The notes: generated from the letters alone by a model not told the origin. 64,000 bases of DNA from Pseudomonadota bacterium (GCA_018822105.1 JAHJLB010000028.1:56783-120782), one strand, 5' to 3'; counted from the stretch's first letter, positions 24,370-35,052 are shown. Translations and numbers: made by a program.

Positions 24370-24401
24370 AAGGCCGCCTCCCCAGGGAGGCGGCCTTATT
24401 T
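24370..24401. terminator. Bidirectional hairpin terminator
   Basis: A perfect 12-bp stem (24370-24381 with 24386-24397) with loop CCAG lies between the acidic-protein gene and the convergent small ORF. T-runs are weak, but the AA/TT ends allow function on both strands. Confidence 0.7.
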
Positions 24402-24420
24402 CTGCGTGTGCGCCGCCGGC

Positions 24421-24579
24421 TCAGGACCCGTTGACGGGCTCCAGAGCGGTCACCGGTTCCACGATCCGCAAGGAGTGCGTGGACTCGCCGAGCCGGTCGA
24501 TGTTGCTTGCATTGAGCTCCGCGTCCTTGGCCAGAAGTCCTGCGCCGATGGTTGGGGGGCTCGAAGGGCTTGCGCTCAT
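24421..24579 (-). CDS. Possible small protein, 52 aa
   Basis: ATG 24579 to TGA 24421 encodes 52 residues (MSASPSSPPTIGAGLLAKDA...) with an AAAGGACC sequence ~14 nt upstream. The middle (LLAKDAELNASNIDRLGES) looks like a short amphipathic helix and the composition resembles real protein rather than GC-driven noise. It ends 20 bp from a hairpin terminator that would serve it. No homologue is recognised. It could also be a remnant of a larger gene. Confidence 0.4.
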   Translation of the reverse strand: MSASPSSPPTIGAGLLAKDAELNASNIDRLGESTHSLRIVEPVTALEPVNGS

Positions 24580-24973
24580 CGGCGCCGAGGTCCTTTGGCC
24601 GCTGCGGTATTGCTCAGAGGATCCGCCGCGCCCTCGGTCAGGAGTGTCTTGCCAGGCATCAGCCCTCCATCGCCGCCGCGCTCATTGGCCCGCCATGAAT
24701 ACGAAGCCCGCATTGATAGCCTTGGTTGCGGGTCGGTGCAGCCTGGGGTATGCGGAATGCCTGCTGTTGCGGATGATTCCGGCGCCGCGCCGGACTCGAC
24801 GAGCCGGGGCCGGGCGTGCTAGGGTGCTGCGAAACAAAGGGGGAGGGGCCTTGCCGGTTTTTTCCCTTTTCCCGCCCGGGGTCCCCGCGTGGTGCGGTCA
24901 CGGCCATTTCCCACCGGGCGGGTTTTTCCGGTCAATACCCGGGCGCAAGCGTCCGGACGTGAGGGGAGAAGGC
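24580..24973. other. Non-coding stretch of ~390 bp
   Basis: Frames here are open only because of GC content, and none has a convincing start or composition. Near 24840-24945 there are a T-run (GGTTTTTTCCC) and GGGCGGG/CCCGGG elements that may belong to the promoter region of the 64-aa gene at 24974. No RNA gene is recognised. Confidence 0.5.
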
Positions 24974-25168
24974 ATGGAGTCGCTGGAGAAGCAGGCCCTG
25001 CAGGTGGCCAAGGAGATCGTGGTCAAGTTCATTGAGGTGGGCCGCATCTCCCCGGCCAATTTCGCCGAGCATTTTTCCGAGATCTACTGCGAGATATTGA
25101 ACACCGTGGGCAGCGGCGAGGTTTGCTCCGCGCCCAAGGCCCCCAAGAAGAAGGACAAGGCCGAGTAG
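24974..25168 (+). CDS. Small conserved-looking protein, 64 aa
   Basis: Predicted 64 aa from ATG 24974, with GAGGGGAGAAGG just upstream. The product is a compact helical domain (EIVVKFIEVGRISPANFAE and HFSEIYCEILNTVG) with a Lys-rich C-terminal tail. From memory, similar short ORFs with a KFIEVGR-SP-NF core occur in other Desulfovibrio; their function is unknown. It ends 3 bp before ubiE/menG, so the two are probably one transcript. Confidence 0.75.
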   Translation: MESLEKQALQVAKEIVVKFIEVGRISPANFAEHFSEIYCEILNTVGSGEVCSAPKAPKKKDKAE

Positions 25169-25171
25169 CCC

Positions 25172-25954
25172 ATGCCGCGCCCCTCTGCCCCGGAACAGGA
25201 CCAGCGCGATGAGCTTCATGGACGCCAGGTGGCGGCCATGTTCGGGCGCATCGCCGGCTGGTACGACTTTCTCAACCACGCCTTGAGCCTGGGCCTGGAC
25301 ATCTACTGGCGCTGGCGCCTGGCCCGCTCGGCCCGGCCGCAGCCCGGCTCCCTCGTGCTCGACCTGGCAGCAGGCACTTTGGATGTGTCAGTGGCCCTGT
25401 GCCGCCAGTACCCGGAGGTGCGCGTGGCCGCCGTGGACTTCGCCCTGCCCATGCTGCAGCGCGGCCAGCGCAAGCTCGCGGGGGACCTTGGCCGGCGGGT
25501 GCTGCCCGTGCAGGGCGACGGCCGCCGCCTGCCCCTGCCCGACGCCAGCGTCAGCGCCGCCACCATCGCCTTTGGCATCCGCAACATCCGCCCGCGCCTG
25601 AGCGCGCACCAGGAGGTGCTGCGGGTGCTCAGGCCCGGCGGGCGCTTCTGCATCCTGGAGTTCGGCACCGGGCGGCGCAAGGTCTGGGGCGGGCTGTACA
25701 ACTTCTATCTGGACACCGTGCTGCCCGCCCTGGGGCGGCTGGTCTCCGGCGACCCTGCGGCCTACCGCTACCTGGCGGAGACCATCCGCCAGTTCCCGGA
25801 CGAGCGCCAGCTTGGGCGCGAGCTCCTGGACGCCGGGTATGCCCGCGTGTTTCACGTTGCCATGCTATCAGGCATCGTGTACCTGCATGTGGCGGAAAAG
25901 GCGGGCCAAGCGGAGGGGGAAGCCCCCGCGCAGGGCGGCCCGGAAGCGGCCTAG
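25172..25954 (+). CDS. ubiE: Demethylmenaquinone methyltransferase (UbiE/MenG)
   Basis: Predicted 260 aa. This class I SAM methyltransferase carries out the last C-methylation of menaquinone (or ubiquinone). Signs: FGRIAGWYDFLNHALSLGLD (UbiE start), LVLDLAAGTLDVSVAL as SAM motif I, the motif around ATIAFGIRNIRPR, and VLRPGGRFCILEFG. In an anaerobic sulfate reducer the substrate is demethylmenaquinone. mqnB and a polyprenyl synthase lie 1.6-2.4 kb downstream, so menaquinone genes are loosely grouped here. The N-terminal ~15 residues and the Ala/Gly tail are variable. Confidence 0.92.
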   Translation: MPRPSAPEQDQRDELHGRQVAAMFGRIAGWYDFLNHALSLGLDIYWRWRLARSARPQPGSLVLDLAAGTLDVSVALCRQYPEVRVAAVDFALPMLQRGQRKLAGDLGRRVLPVQGDGRRLPLPDASVSAATIAFGIRNIRPRLSAHQEVLRVLRPGGRFCILEFGTGRRKVWGGLYNFYLDTVLPALGRLVSGDPAAYRYLAETIRQFPDERQLGRELLDAGYARVFHVAMLSGIVYLHVAEKAGQAEGEAPAQGGPEAA

Positions 25955-25964
25955 GCGGTCCGGT

Positions 25965-26165
25965 TCAGAAGGAGCGCCCCAGGGCCACCAGCAGCACGCC
26001 CAGGATCATGGACGTGAGGCCCAGGACGCGCAGGGCGCGCGGCGGGCGGCTGGCCAGAAGAAGCAGGATGGCCGGCATGCGCTCGGCCAGGATGAAGTAG
26101 GGCAGGCCCTCCAAGAGGAATGCCAGGCCCAGGGCGATGAGAATGAGCTGCCAGTCGAGTTCCAT
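25965..26165 (-). CDS. DUF2065 small membrane protein
   Basis: Predicted 66 aa with two transmembrane helices (about residues 5-25 and 44-63) separated by a short Arg/Pro loop. The pattern MELDWQLILIALGLAFLLEG, then LPYFILAERM and a GLTSMILGVLLV second helix, matches the DUF2065 family of unknown function. It is a single gene on the minus strand, convergent with ubiE and divergent from the dehydrogenase gene. Confidence 0.85.
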   Translation of the reverse strand: MELDWQLILIALGLAFLLEGLPYFILAERMPAILLLLASRPPRALRVLGLTSMILGVLLVALGRSF

Positions 26166-26246
26166 GCCGCCCCTTGTATCCGCGTGGGCGCGGGTTGTCC
26201 ACAGGCGGACGCGGCGGGCGGCGGGGCAAACACAGTCGAGGGCTGG

Positions 26247-27560
<1,314 letters not shown>

Positions 27561-27567
27561 GCCCGCC

Positions 27568-28308
27568 ATGCCGATACTCGTCGTTGCCGCCACCGCCCGC
27601 GAACTTTCCGCCGCCCTGGGCGCCGGGGCAGCCCAGTTGAAGGGGCCGCCCCAGGGGGCCGTGGTTTCGGCCCTGGCCCATGGCCGCGAGGTGCTCGCCT
27701 GCGTCTCCGGGCTCGGCGTCATCAACGCCGGCCTGGCCCTGGGCGCGGCCGGCGCGCGCGGCGATGTGAGCGGCGTGGTCTGCCTGGGCGTGGCCGGAAG
27801 CTTTGACCTCGTGGCCCACCCCGTGGGCTCGGCGCGCCTGGTGGAAAAGGAGATCTGGCCGGAATACGGCCTGCTGGCCTCGGGCTGGTGCTCCGCCGAC
27901 GCCACGGCGCTGGGGTTTGCCCTGGGCCAGGCCAGAGGGCCGGGCTCTGGTGCGGCCGTGTGGGACCGCGTGGCCTGGGACGCGGACGCCGCCCTGAGGC
28001 GCCTGGGGCTTTGCCCCGGCCCCTGGGTCCGGGCCAAGAGCCTCACCGTGAGCGGCGTCACGGCGGATCATGAGCGCGCTGCATCGATGCTCGCGCGCCA
28101 CCATGCGGACCTGGAGAACATGGAGGGCTTTGCCCTGGCCTACGGCTGCGCCCTGGCCGGACTGCCCTTTGTGGAGCTGCGCGCAGTCAGCAATGCCGTG
28201 GGCGCGCGGCCGCCCGTATCCTGGGATCTGCCCGGCGCCCTGGCGGCCCTGGGCCAGGCCGCGCAGCTGCTGCTCACCCCTGTTGCTGGCCTTGAGCCCG
28301 CACCTTAA
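27568..28308 (+). CDS. mqnB: Futalosine hydrolase
   Basis: Predicted 246 aa. MqnB is a nucleosidase of the MTAN/PNP fold that removes hypoxanthine from futalosine in the alternative menaquinone pathway. The family pattern is seen in ILVVAATARELSAAL, the GLGVINAGLALGAA stretch, VCLGVAGSFD, the active-site segment ADLENMEGFALAYGCALAGLPFVELRAVSN, and the NAVG end. A polyprenyl diphosphate synthase follows 12 bp later, so side-chain and head-group supply may be co-expressed. Confidence 0.9.
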   Translation: MPILVVAATARELSAALGAGAAQLKGPPQGAVVSALAHGREVLACVSGLGVINAGLALGAAGARGDVSGVVCLGVAGSFDLVAHPVGSARLVEKEIWPEYGLLASGWCSADATALGFALGQARGPGSGAAVWDRVAWDADAALRRLGLCPGPWVRAKSLTVSGVTADHERAASMLARHHADLENMEGFALAYGCALAGLPFVELRAVSNAVGARPPVSWDLPGALAALGQAAQLLLTPVAGLEPAP

Positions 28309-28320
28309 CCGCGCCAACGG

Positions 28321-29298
28321 ATGGGACAGATGAACGAACTGCGGGCCTATTTCATGCGGGAGATACCCGGCATCGACGCCTTTCTGGCCGCAGAGGCGGA
28401 CAAGCTCGATGGCCTGGTGCGCGAGGTTGCTCGCCATGTGCTGCTTTCCGGGGGCAAGCGCATCCGGCCCATGCTGACCATTCTCTTTGCCCGCGCCCTG
28501 GGCTATGGCGGCGGCGGGCATCTGGCCATCGCCTGCGCCCTGGAGATGCTGCACACGGCCACGCTCCTGCACGACGACGTGCTCGACGCCGCCCTGGTGC
28601 GCCGCGGCCAGACCTCGGCCCACGTGCGCTTCGGCACCGTGGAGACCATCCTGGCGGGCGACGTGCTGCTGGCCCTGGCCAACAAGATCGGCGCGGACTA
28701 CGACCTGCCGCGCCTGAATGCGCTCTTGGCCCGGGGCATCATGGCCACGGCCAACGGGGAGATCCTGGAGCTGGCCCACACGAAGAATCCCACGGCAGAC
28801 CGCGCCGCCTACATGGACATCATCATCGGCAAGACCGCCCGCCTCATCGAAACGGCCTGCCGCTGCGGCGCTGCCTTGGCCAGCCGGGACCGGTCCGTGG
28901 AGGACCTGGCCGGGAGCTATGGCCTGAATCTGGGCATCGCCTTCCAACTGGTGGACGACGCCCTGGACTACACCGTGTCCGAGGGCGAGATGGGCAAGCC
29001 CGCAGGAGGCGACCTGCGCGAGGGCAAGATGACCCTGCCGCTCATCCTCCACCTGGAGGGCCTGGCCCCGGGCGAGGCCGTGGAGCTTCTGGACGCGCTG
29101 CGGCAAAAACGGTTGACCGTGGAACAGGCCGAAGGCATAGTTTGTGAAGTTCGGGAAAAGGGTCTGGCCGAGAAGACCCGCGAGGCCGCGGCGGGCTATG
29201 TGGCTGCCGCCTTGAAGGAATTGGAGACGCTGCCTGATAGCCCGGAGCGCAAGGTCCTGGCCCAGGCTGCGGAATATGTCCTGACCAGGCGGAAGTGA
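28321..29298 (+). CDS. Polyprenyl (octaprenyl-type) diphosphate synthase
   Basis: Predicted 325 aa; a second ATG at 28330 is equally plausible and neither has a strong ribosome binding site. It is a trans-prenyltransferase making the menaquinone side chain. GGKRIRPMLT, the first Asp-rich motif LLHDDVLD, and the second LVDDALDY are all intact. The five residues before the first motif (HTATL) contain small side chains, as in long-chain (C30-C45) enzymes, so a long product is likely. Confidence 0.95.
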   Translation: MGQMNELRAYFMREIPGIDAFLAAEADKLDGLVREVARHVLLSGGKRIRPMLTILFARALGYGGGGHLAIACALEMLHTATLLHDDVLDAALVRRGQTSAHVRFGTVETILAGDVLLALANKIGADYDLPRLNALLARGIMATANGEILELAHTKNPTADRAAYMDIIIGKTARLIETACRCGAALASRDRSVEDLAGSYGLNLGIAFQLVDDALDYTVSEGEMGKPAGGDLREGKMTLPLILHLEGLAPGEAVELLDALRQKRLTVEQAEGIVCEVREKGLAEKTREAAAGYVAAALKELETLPDSPERKVLAQAAEYVLTRRK

Positions 29299-29309
29299 TC
29301 GGGGGGGCG

Positions 29310-31805
29310 ATGGCCGAGAATCTGCTGCTCAACTCGCCGCACCTGCTTCAGAAGATTTCCCTGTCGCCGGTCATGCTCCGGCTCATGCAGGAAGCCGTCA
29401 AGCCCGAGCCGGACTTTGGCGTCATGGCGGAGACCATCCGCCTCGACCCGGCCCTGGCCACCACCACCCTCAATCTGGTGAACTCCGCCTTTTACGGCCT
29501 GCCGCAGAAGGTCACGGACCTGAACCGCGCGGTTTCGGTGCTGGGCTCGCGCGAGATGCTCAAGGTGGCGGTGGTCATGAGCCTGCAAAAGGACCTGGAG
29601 CACGGCTTCCCGGACTGCGAGTACGATTTCTTCCCCGACTGGCGGCTCATCGTCTGGTCGGCCATCGCCGCCGAGCTTCTGGCTGCGCGCCTGTGCCCGC
29701 GCGAGTCCGATCAGGCCTATCTCTCCGCCCTTCTGAAGGACGTCAGCCTCCTGTTTTTGCGTTGCGCGGCCAAGGAGCTCCTGCCCAGTCCGGACCTGCG
29801 CGACCACATCACCGTGCTGGGCAAGGGCCAGTTGGAGTATGAGGAGGAGCGCTGGGGCATGCACCACGGCGCGCTGTCGCAGATGCTGCTGACCCGCTGG
29901 GGAATTCCTGCGGCCATGTGCGAGAGCATCCGCGTCCACCACGCCGTGGACAGCCTGGCCGAACAGACCCCCCTGGCCCAGGCCGTGATCTTGGCCACCC
30001 AGTGGTCGGAGATGGAGCTGGGGCACTCTTCCGGGCCTTTCAGCGTGGTGCAGTTCGAGGTGCTCCTGCGCGGCGTTCTGGGCATGAACGAGCGCGAGGT
30101 GGACGCCCTGCGCAGCGAGTGCCTGGAGAAGTTCCGCTCCATGCTGGAATCCCTGGGCATCGGCGAGGGCGACCAGAATCGGGCCTATTACCGCCATTCC
30201 GTGAAGGTCATGCAGGGCTACTGCTTTCTCAGCATGGATCTTTTGACCGCCGAGGGCGGCCTGGAGTCCGTGGCGCGCACCGTGGGCAAGCACATCAAGC
30301 TCAACTGGGACGTGAAATCCTGGGATCTGGCGCTGCGGGCGCCGCACGGCAAGACCTACAGCCTGTTCCATCTGACCCCGGAGGGCCGGCTGGAGCAGTC
30401 CGAGGGCCGCTTTCCCGAGGGCCGCGTGCCCTGGCGCGTCAAGCATTCCGGCCTGCAGCTGACCTTCTCGGGCCAGCGCCTGGGCGAATTGCGCCTGGGC
30501 GAGGCCAACCTGCCCCAGGACGAGATGGACAATCTCGCCTTGTATCTGCGCTTCTTGAGCCAGGGCTACGAGTATTATTGCGCTAGGCAGGCCGTGCTGG
30601 AGGAGAAGGCCCGGGTCTTCGACAAGATCCCCATCGGCGTGGCCCGGCTGGACGGGGCCGGGATCGTTGTCGAGGCCAACGGGCGCATCGGCGAATACCT
30701 GGGCCTGGACGCGCCCGCGCGCGGCCGGCCCCTGGCCTGGATGCTCTCCCGGCGCCTCACCGTGGAGACCGTGGCCGAGGTCGATGCCTTTCTGGCCGAT
30801 GCCGCCCGCGCCAGCTACGGCAGGATCGTCTATTTCCTGGAGCAGAAGCAGGATGATCGCCCCGCCGACGGCTGCCTGTACCTCTCGGCCCACAGGGTGA
30901 AGGATGCCCAGGGCGAGGGGGTGCTCGTGCTCCTGGAGGACCTGCGCGGGCTCAGCGAGCTCGAGGTGCAGACCCTGCGTCGCAAGAATTTCCTGGAGCG
31001 GCTCATCGGGTCCATGCAGGAGGTGGTGCTCACCGTCACCGCCAAGGGGCTTGTGGATTTCTGCTCGCGGCAGGATCTCGGCCTCTCGGGCCGGGACTTC
31101 TTCGCGGTCTTTGTCCCGCAGCAGCCCTTTGAAGGGCCCTGGGGTACGGAAATCTTCGCCGCGCCCACGCAGACCCCCGTGGGCACCGTCCTGACCACGC
31201 AAGGCGGTTCGCAGCTGCCCTTCGAGCTGTCCATAGCGCCCTTGACCGGCCGGGCGGGAACCGCGCGCGAGTACCTGGTGGTGGGCCGGGACATGACCCA
31301 GATCCGCCGCCTGGAGGCCAAGCTCAAGGTGCGCGCCCTGTTCGACGGGCTCACGGGACTGTTCAACCACTACCAGTTCCACACCACCCTGGAGCGCGAG
31401 GTGACCCGCTGCCGCCGCACCGGGCGCGGGCTGGGCATGGTGTTTTTTGATCTGGACAAGTTCAAGGCCGTCAACGACACTCAGGGCCATCTGGCCGGGG
31501 ATGCCGTGCTCAAGGGCGTGGGGGCCATGCTCATGCGCCAGGTGCGCCAGGGCATGGACTATCCCTGCCGCTACGGCGGGGACGAGTTCGTGGTCATCGT
31601 CACCGAGGTGGACGAGGAGCGCCTGCGCGGCATCGGCGAGCGCATCCTGCTGGATGTGCGGGAGCTCTTCAAGGGGCTGGTCACGGTGAGCGTCGGCCTG
31701 TCCATGCTGCAGGGCGACGACACCCCGGAAAGCCTGCTCAGGCGGGTGGATAATCTGGCCTACGCGTCCAAGAGTGCCGGGGGCGACTCCCTTTCCGAGG
31801 GCTGA
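29310..31805 (+). CDS. HDOD-PAS-GGDEF signalling protein
   Basis: Predicted 831 aa; ATG 29310 follows a GGGGGGG run, and a GTG at 29295 is less likely. Order: HDOD domain (~1-270; LVNSAFYGLPQKVTDLNRAVSVLG, and SALLKDVSLLFL), a helical linker, a PAS-like region (~430-660, two repeats), and a GGDEF domain with intact GGDEF at 756-760. The usual RxxD inhibitory site is absent at the expected spacing. HDOD domains bind partners in signalling, and the GGDEF makes c-di-GMP. It probably links stress or motility signals to c-di-GMP output; a PilZ protein is encoded 6 kb downstream. No EAL domain is present. Confidence 0.9.
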   Translation: MAENLLLNSPHLLQKISLSPVMLRLMQEAVKPEPDFGVMAETIRLDPALATTTLNLVNSAFYGLPQKVTDLNRAVSVLGSREMLKVAVVMSLQKDLEHGFPDCEYDFFPDWRLIVWSAIAAELLAARLCPRESDQAYLSALLKDVSLLFLRCAAKELLPSPDLRDHITVLGKGQLEYEEERWGMHHGALSQMLLTRWGIPAAMCESIRVHHAVDSLAEQTPLAQAVILATQWSEMELGHSSGPFSVVQFEVLLRGVLGMNEREVDALRSECLEKFRSMLESLGIGEGDQNRAYYRHSVKVMQGYCFLSMDLLTAEGGLESVARTVGKHIKLNWDVKSWDLALRAPHGKTYSLFHLTPEGRLEQSEGRFPEGRVPWRVKHSGLQLTFSGQRLGELRLGEANLPQDEMDNLALYLRFLSQGYEYYCARQAVLEEKARVFDKIPIGVARLDGAGIVVEANGRIGEYLGLDAPARGRPLAWMLSRRLTVETVAEVDAFLADAARASYGRIVYFLEQKQDDRPADGCLYLSAHRVKDAQGEGVLVLLEDLRGLSELEVQTLRRKNFLERLIGSMQEVVLTVTAKGLVDFCSRQDLGLSGRDFFAVFVPQQPFEGPWGTEIFAAPTQTPVGTVLTTQGGSQLPFELSIAPLTGRAGTAREYLVVGRDMTQIRRLEAKLKVRALFDGLTGLFNHYQFHTTLEREVTRCRRTGRGLGMVFFDLDKFKAVNDTQGHLAGDAVLKGVGAMLMRQVRQGMDYPCRYGGDEFVVIVTEVDEERLRGIGERILLDVRELFKGLVTVSVGLSMLQGDDTPESLLRRVDNLAYASKSAGGDSLSEG

Positions 31806-31868
31806 TCCACAGGCGAATAGGCCGTGTCCCGCATGGGCGGGGCCGGATCATTGTAAGGAGTGCATCCT

Positions 31869-34800
31869 ATGCTTTTGCGTTTCGAGGTGGGGCTCAAGCC
31901 CCATGTGCGTGATGTGGTGGGCGAGCGCGTGGCCCGCAAGATCAAAAGCGAGCTGAACCTGACCCTGGACGGAGTGGGCATCGTCCGCGTCTACACGGTG
32001 GAGGGCATCGCCCCGCAGCAGGCCCAGGCCGTGCTGGACGCGCAGGCCCTGCACGACCCCGTGCTGCACGAGATCTCCCTGCGGCCCCTGGCCAGGGATA
32101 TCCACTGGGCCGTCGAGGTGGGCTTCCGCCCCGGGGTCACGGACAACGAGGCCCGCACCGCCCGCGAGACCATCGCCCTGGTGCTCGGCCTGGACAAGGC
32201 CGGCGCCAAGGGCTTCAGCGTCTACACCAGCGTACAGTATCTGCTGCGCCCCCAGGCCGGGGCCAGTCTCGACGAAAAGACCGTGCTGCACATCACCCGC
32301 GATCTGCTGGCCAACGAGCTCATCCAGCGTTTCGAGATCAAGTCCGCCGCGCAGTGGGCCGCCGAGCCGGGCTTCGCCCCCCGGGCCGCGCGCGTTACCG
32401 GCCAGGCCAGCGACGAGGTGGCGGTGGTCCCTCTGACCACCATGACCGACGAGGAACTGGTGGCCTTCAGCCGGGCCAACACCCTGGCCCTGTCCCTGAG
32501 TGAGATGCGCACCATCGTGGACTATTACAAGGACCCGGCCACCCGGAGCGCGCGCAGGGCCGCCGGCCTCGCGCCTGCGCAGGTGGACAATCCCACCGAC
32601 GCCGAGGTGGAGGTGCTGGCCCAGACCTGGAGCGAGCACTGCAAGCACAAGATCTTCACCGCCAAGATCGACTATGAGGACGCCGAGACCGGGCGGCGGC
32701 GGACCCTGGACAGCCTGTTCAAGACCTGCATCCAGGGCAGCACCACGGCCATCCGCCAGGCCAAGGGCAAGGACGACTTCTGCCTGTCGGTGTTCAAGGA
32801 CAACGCCGGCGTCATCCGCTTCAACGAGAACATGAACGTCTGCATCAAGGTGGAGACGCACAACTCGCCTTCGGCCCTGGACCCTTACGGCGGCGCGCTC
32901 ACGGGCATTGTCGGCGTCAACCGCGACCCCATGGGCACGGGCCTGGGCGCGAACCTTTTGTGCAACACCGACGTGTTCTGCTTCGCCTCGCCCTTTTTCG
33001 AGGGCGAGCTGCCCCCCCGGCTGCTGCATCCCCGCCGCGTGCTGGAAGGCGTGCGCGAGGGCGTGGAGCACGGCGGCAACAAGAGCGGCATCCCCACGGT
33101 CAACGGCTCCATCGTCTTTGACGAGCGGTACCTGGGCAAGCCCCTGGTCTACTGCGGCACCGTGGGCACCATGCCCGTGCGCGTGGCCGGGCGCCTGAGC
33201 CACGAAAAGTGCGCCAGGCCCGGCGACCACATCGTCATGAGCGGCGGGCGCATCGGCAAGGACGGCATCCACGGCGCCACCTTCTCCTCCGAGGAACTGC
33301 ACGAGGGCTCGCCAGCCACGGCGGTGCAGATCGGCGACCCCATCACCCAGCGCAAGATGTACGACTTCCTCATGCGCGCCCGCGACCTGGGCCTTTACAG
33401 CGCCATCACCGACAACGGCGCGGGCGGGCTTTCCTCCAGCGTGGGCGAGATGGCCCAGGACTGCGGCGGCTGCGACCTCGACCTCTCCAAGGCCCCGCTC
33501 AAGTATGACGGTCTGAGGCCCTGGGAGATTCTCATCTCCGAGGCCCAGGAGCGCATGACCTGCGCCGTGCCGCCGGAGAAGCTGGAAGCGTTCCTGGCCC
33601 TGTCGCGGGAGATGGACGTGGAGTCCACGGCCCTGGGCGCGTACACGGATTCCGGCAGCTTCCATGTGCGTTACGGCCACAAGACCGTGGCGCATTTGTC
33701 CATGCATTTTCTGCACGAGGGCCTGCCCCAGATGGAGCTCTCGGCCCGCTGGGAGCGCCCGCAGGTCGCCTCCGAGCCCCTGCCGGCGGAGGTGGACCAC
33801 CAGGAGCTCCTGGGCCGCATGCTGTCCAGGCTGAACATCTGCAGCAAGGAATACGTCATCCGCCAGTATGACCACGAGGTCCAGGGCAAGAGCATCATCA
33901 AGCCGCTGGTGGGGGTCAAGCGCGATGGGCCGAGCGACGCTGCGGTGATCCGGCCCGACTTCGCCACAGAGGAGGGGCTGGTGCTCTCCCACGGCATCTG
34001 CCCCAAGTACAGCGACCTGGACGCCTACTGGATGATGGCCTGCGCCATCGACGAGGCCGTGCGCGGGGCCGTGGCCGTGGGCGGCTCCTTGCGCTTCATG
34101 GCCGGGACGGACAACTTCTGCTGGTGCGATCCGGTCAAGAGCGAGACCACGCCCGACGGCGAGTACAAGCTGGCCCAATTGGTGCGCGCCAACGAGGCCC
34201 TGGACCATTTCTGCCGCGGCTTCGGTGTGCCCTGCGTGTCCGGCAAGGACTCCATGAAGAACGACTACAAGGGCGGCGGGGTCAAGATCTCCATCCCGCC
34301 CACGGTGCTCTATTCCGTCATCGCCAAGATGCCGGACATGAAGCGCGCCGTGACCTCGGACTTCAAGCGCGCAGGCGACCTCGTCTACGTCCTGGGCCTG
34401 ACCAGGCCCGAGCTGGGCGGCTCGGAGCTCGCAAGCGAGCTGGGCGTCTCCTGCGGGCTGGTGCCCCAGGTGGACCTGCTGAGCGCACGCGAACGGTATC
34501 TGGCCTACCACCAGGCCACCCTCCAGGGGCTGGTCACGGCCTGCCACGACTGCTCCGACGGCGGGCTCGCGGTGGCCCTGGCCGAGATGTGCATCGGCGG
34601 CCGCCTGGGGGCGGAGATCGATCTCTCCGCAGTGCCCGAGTGCGGGTGCGCGGGCATGCTGGAGGTGCTCTACAGCGAGTCCGCCAGCCGCCTGGTGGTC
34701 AGCGTGGCCCCGTCGAAGCAGGCGGCCTTTGAGGCCCTGTTCGCCGGCCAGCAGTTTGCGCGCATCGGCGCGGTGGGCGGCGCGTCCCTTGCGCTCAAGG

Positions 34801-34874
34801 CCGGTGGCGCGCCCCTGGCGGCTGTCCCGGTGGAATTCCTGACCCAGGCCTTCAAGCGTCCTCTGGACTGGTAA
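31869..34874 (+). CDS. purL: Phosphoribosylformylglycinamidine synthase (PurL) with N-terminal PurS-like repeats
   Basis: Predicted 1001 aa, against ~720-750 for small PurL and ~1290 for the eukaryote/enterobacterial form with glutaminase. TAAGGAG supports ATG 31869. Residues 1-~155 contain two PurS-like segments (VGLKPHVRDVVGERVAR and VGFRPGVTDNEARTARE, each with a VYT motif). The catalytic PurL body follows: TWSEHCKHKIF, ETHNSPSALDPYGGALTG, and C-terminal AIR-synthase-like domains with HDCSDGGLAVALAEM. No glutaminase (PurQ) domain is visible. FGAM synthase converts FGAR to FGAM with glutamine and ATP; a separate PurQ should be needed. Confidence 0.9.
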   Translation: MLLRFEVGLKPHVRDVVGERVARKIKSELNLTLDGVGIVRVYTVEGIAPQQAQAVLDAQALHDPVLHEISLRPLARDIHWAVEVGFRPGVTDNEARTARETIALVLGLDKAGAKGFSVYTSVQYLLRPQAGASLDEKTVLHITRDLLANELIQRFEIKSAAQWAAEPGFAPRAARVTGQASDEVAVVPLTTMTDEELVAFSRANTLALSLSEMRTIVDYYKDPATRSARRAAGLAPAQVDNPTDAEVEVLAQTWSEHCKHKIFTAKIDYEDAETGRRRTLDSLFKTCIQGSTTAIRQAKGKDDFCLSVFKDNAGVIRFNENMNVCIKVETHNSPSALDPYGGALTGIVGVNRDPMGTGLGANLLCNTDVFCFASPFFEGELPPRLLHPRRVLEGVREGVEHGGNKSGIPTVNGSIVFDERYLGKPLVYCGTVGTMPVRVAGRLSHEKCARPGDHIVMSGGRIGKDGIHGATFSSEELHEGSPATAVQIGDPITQRKMYDFLMRARDLGLYSAITDNGAGGLSSSVGEMAQDCGGCDLDLSKAPLKYDGLRPWEILISEAQERMTCAVPPEKLEAFLALSREMDVESTALGAYTDSGSFHVRYGHKTVAHLSMHFLHEGLPQMELSARWERPQVASEPLPAEVDHQELLGRMLSRLNICSKEYVIRQYDHEVQGKSIIKPLVGVKRDGPSDAAVIRPDFATEEGLVLSHGICPKYSDLDAYWMMACAIDEAVRGAVAVGGSLRFMAGTDNFCWCDPVKSETTPDGEYKLAQLVRANEALDHFCRGFGVPCVSGKDSMKNDYKGGGVKISIPPTVLYSVIAKMPDMKRAVTSDFKRAGDLVYVLGLTRPELGGSELASELGVSCGLVPQVDLLSARERYLAYHQATLQGLVTACHDCSDGGLAVALAEMCIGGRLGAEIDLSAVPECGCAGMLEVLYSESASRLVVSVAPSKQAAFEALFAGQQFARIGAVGGASLALKAGGAPLAAVPVEFLTQAFKRPLDW

Positions 34875-34911
34875 GGCTCCCTCAAGTTCCTGGAAAATCG
34901 TCCGATGAAGT

Positions 34912-34942
34912 AGCGGCAGTCATGAAAGCGTGACTGCCGTTT
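34912..34942 (+). terminator. Probable terminator of purL
   Basis: A 9-11 bp stem (34914-34922 with 34931-34939) with loop TGAAAGCG is followed by TTTGCTT. The gap 34943-35034 carries no other gene and must hold the promoter of the cytochrome-MCP operon. Confidence 0.55.
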
Positions 34943-35052
34943 GCTTCAACTCCGTTTACAAAAATGCAGCGCATGTGTAGTCTGCAGGAAATGTCAGCGC
35001 ATGCAATGGCCGGATCGTCAGGATGCGGAACTTGAGGAGGTGCTTGGTGGAA

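Noticed and set aside
24406..24960. Two overlapping plus-strand frames as genes before the 64-aa gene
   Set aside because: No ribosome binding site or protein-like composition; the downstream frame only matters from ATG 24974.
31848..34547. Long open frame opposite purL
   Set aside because: The product has no domain and the plus strand has all PurL motifs.
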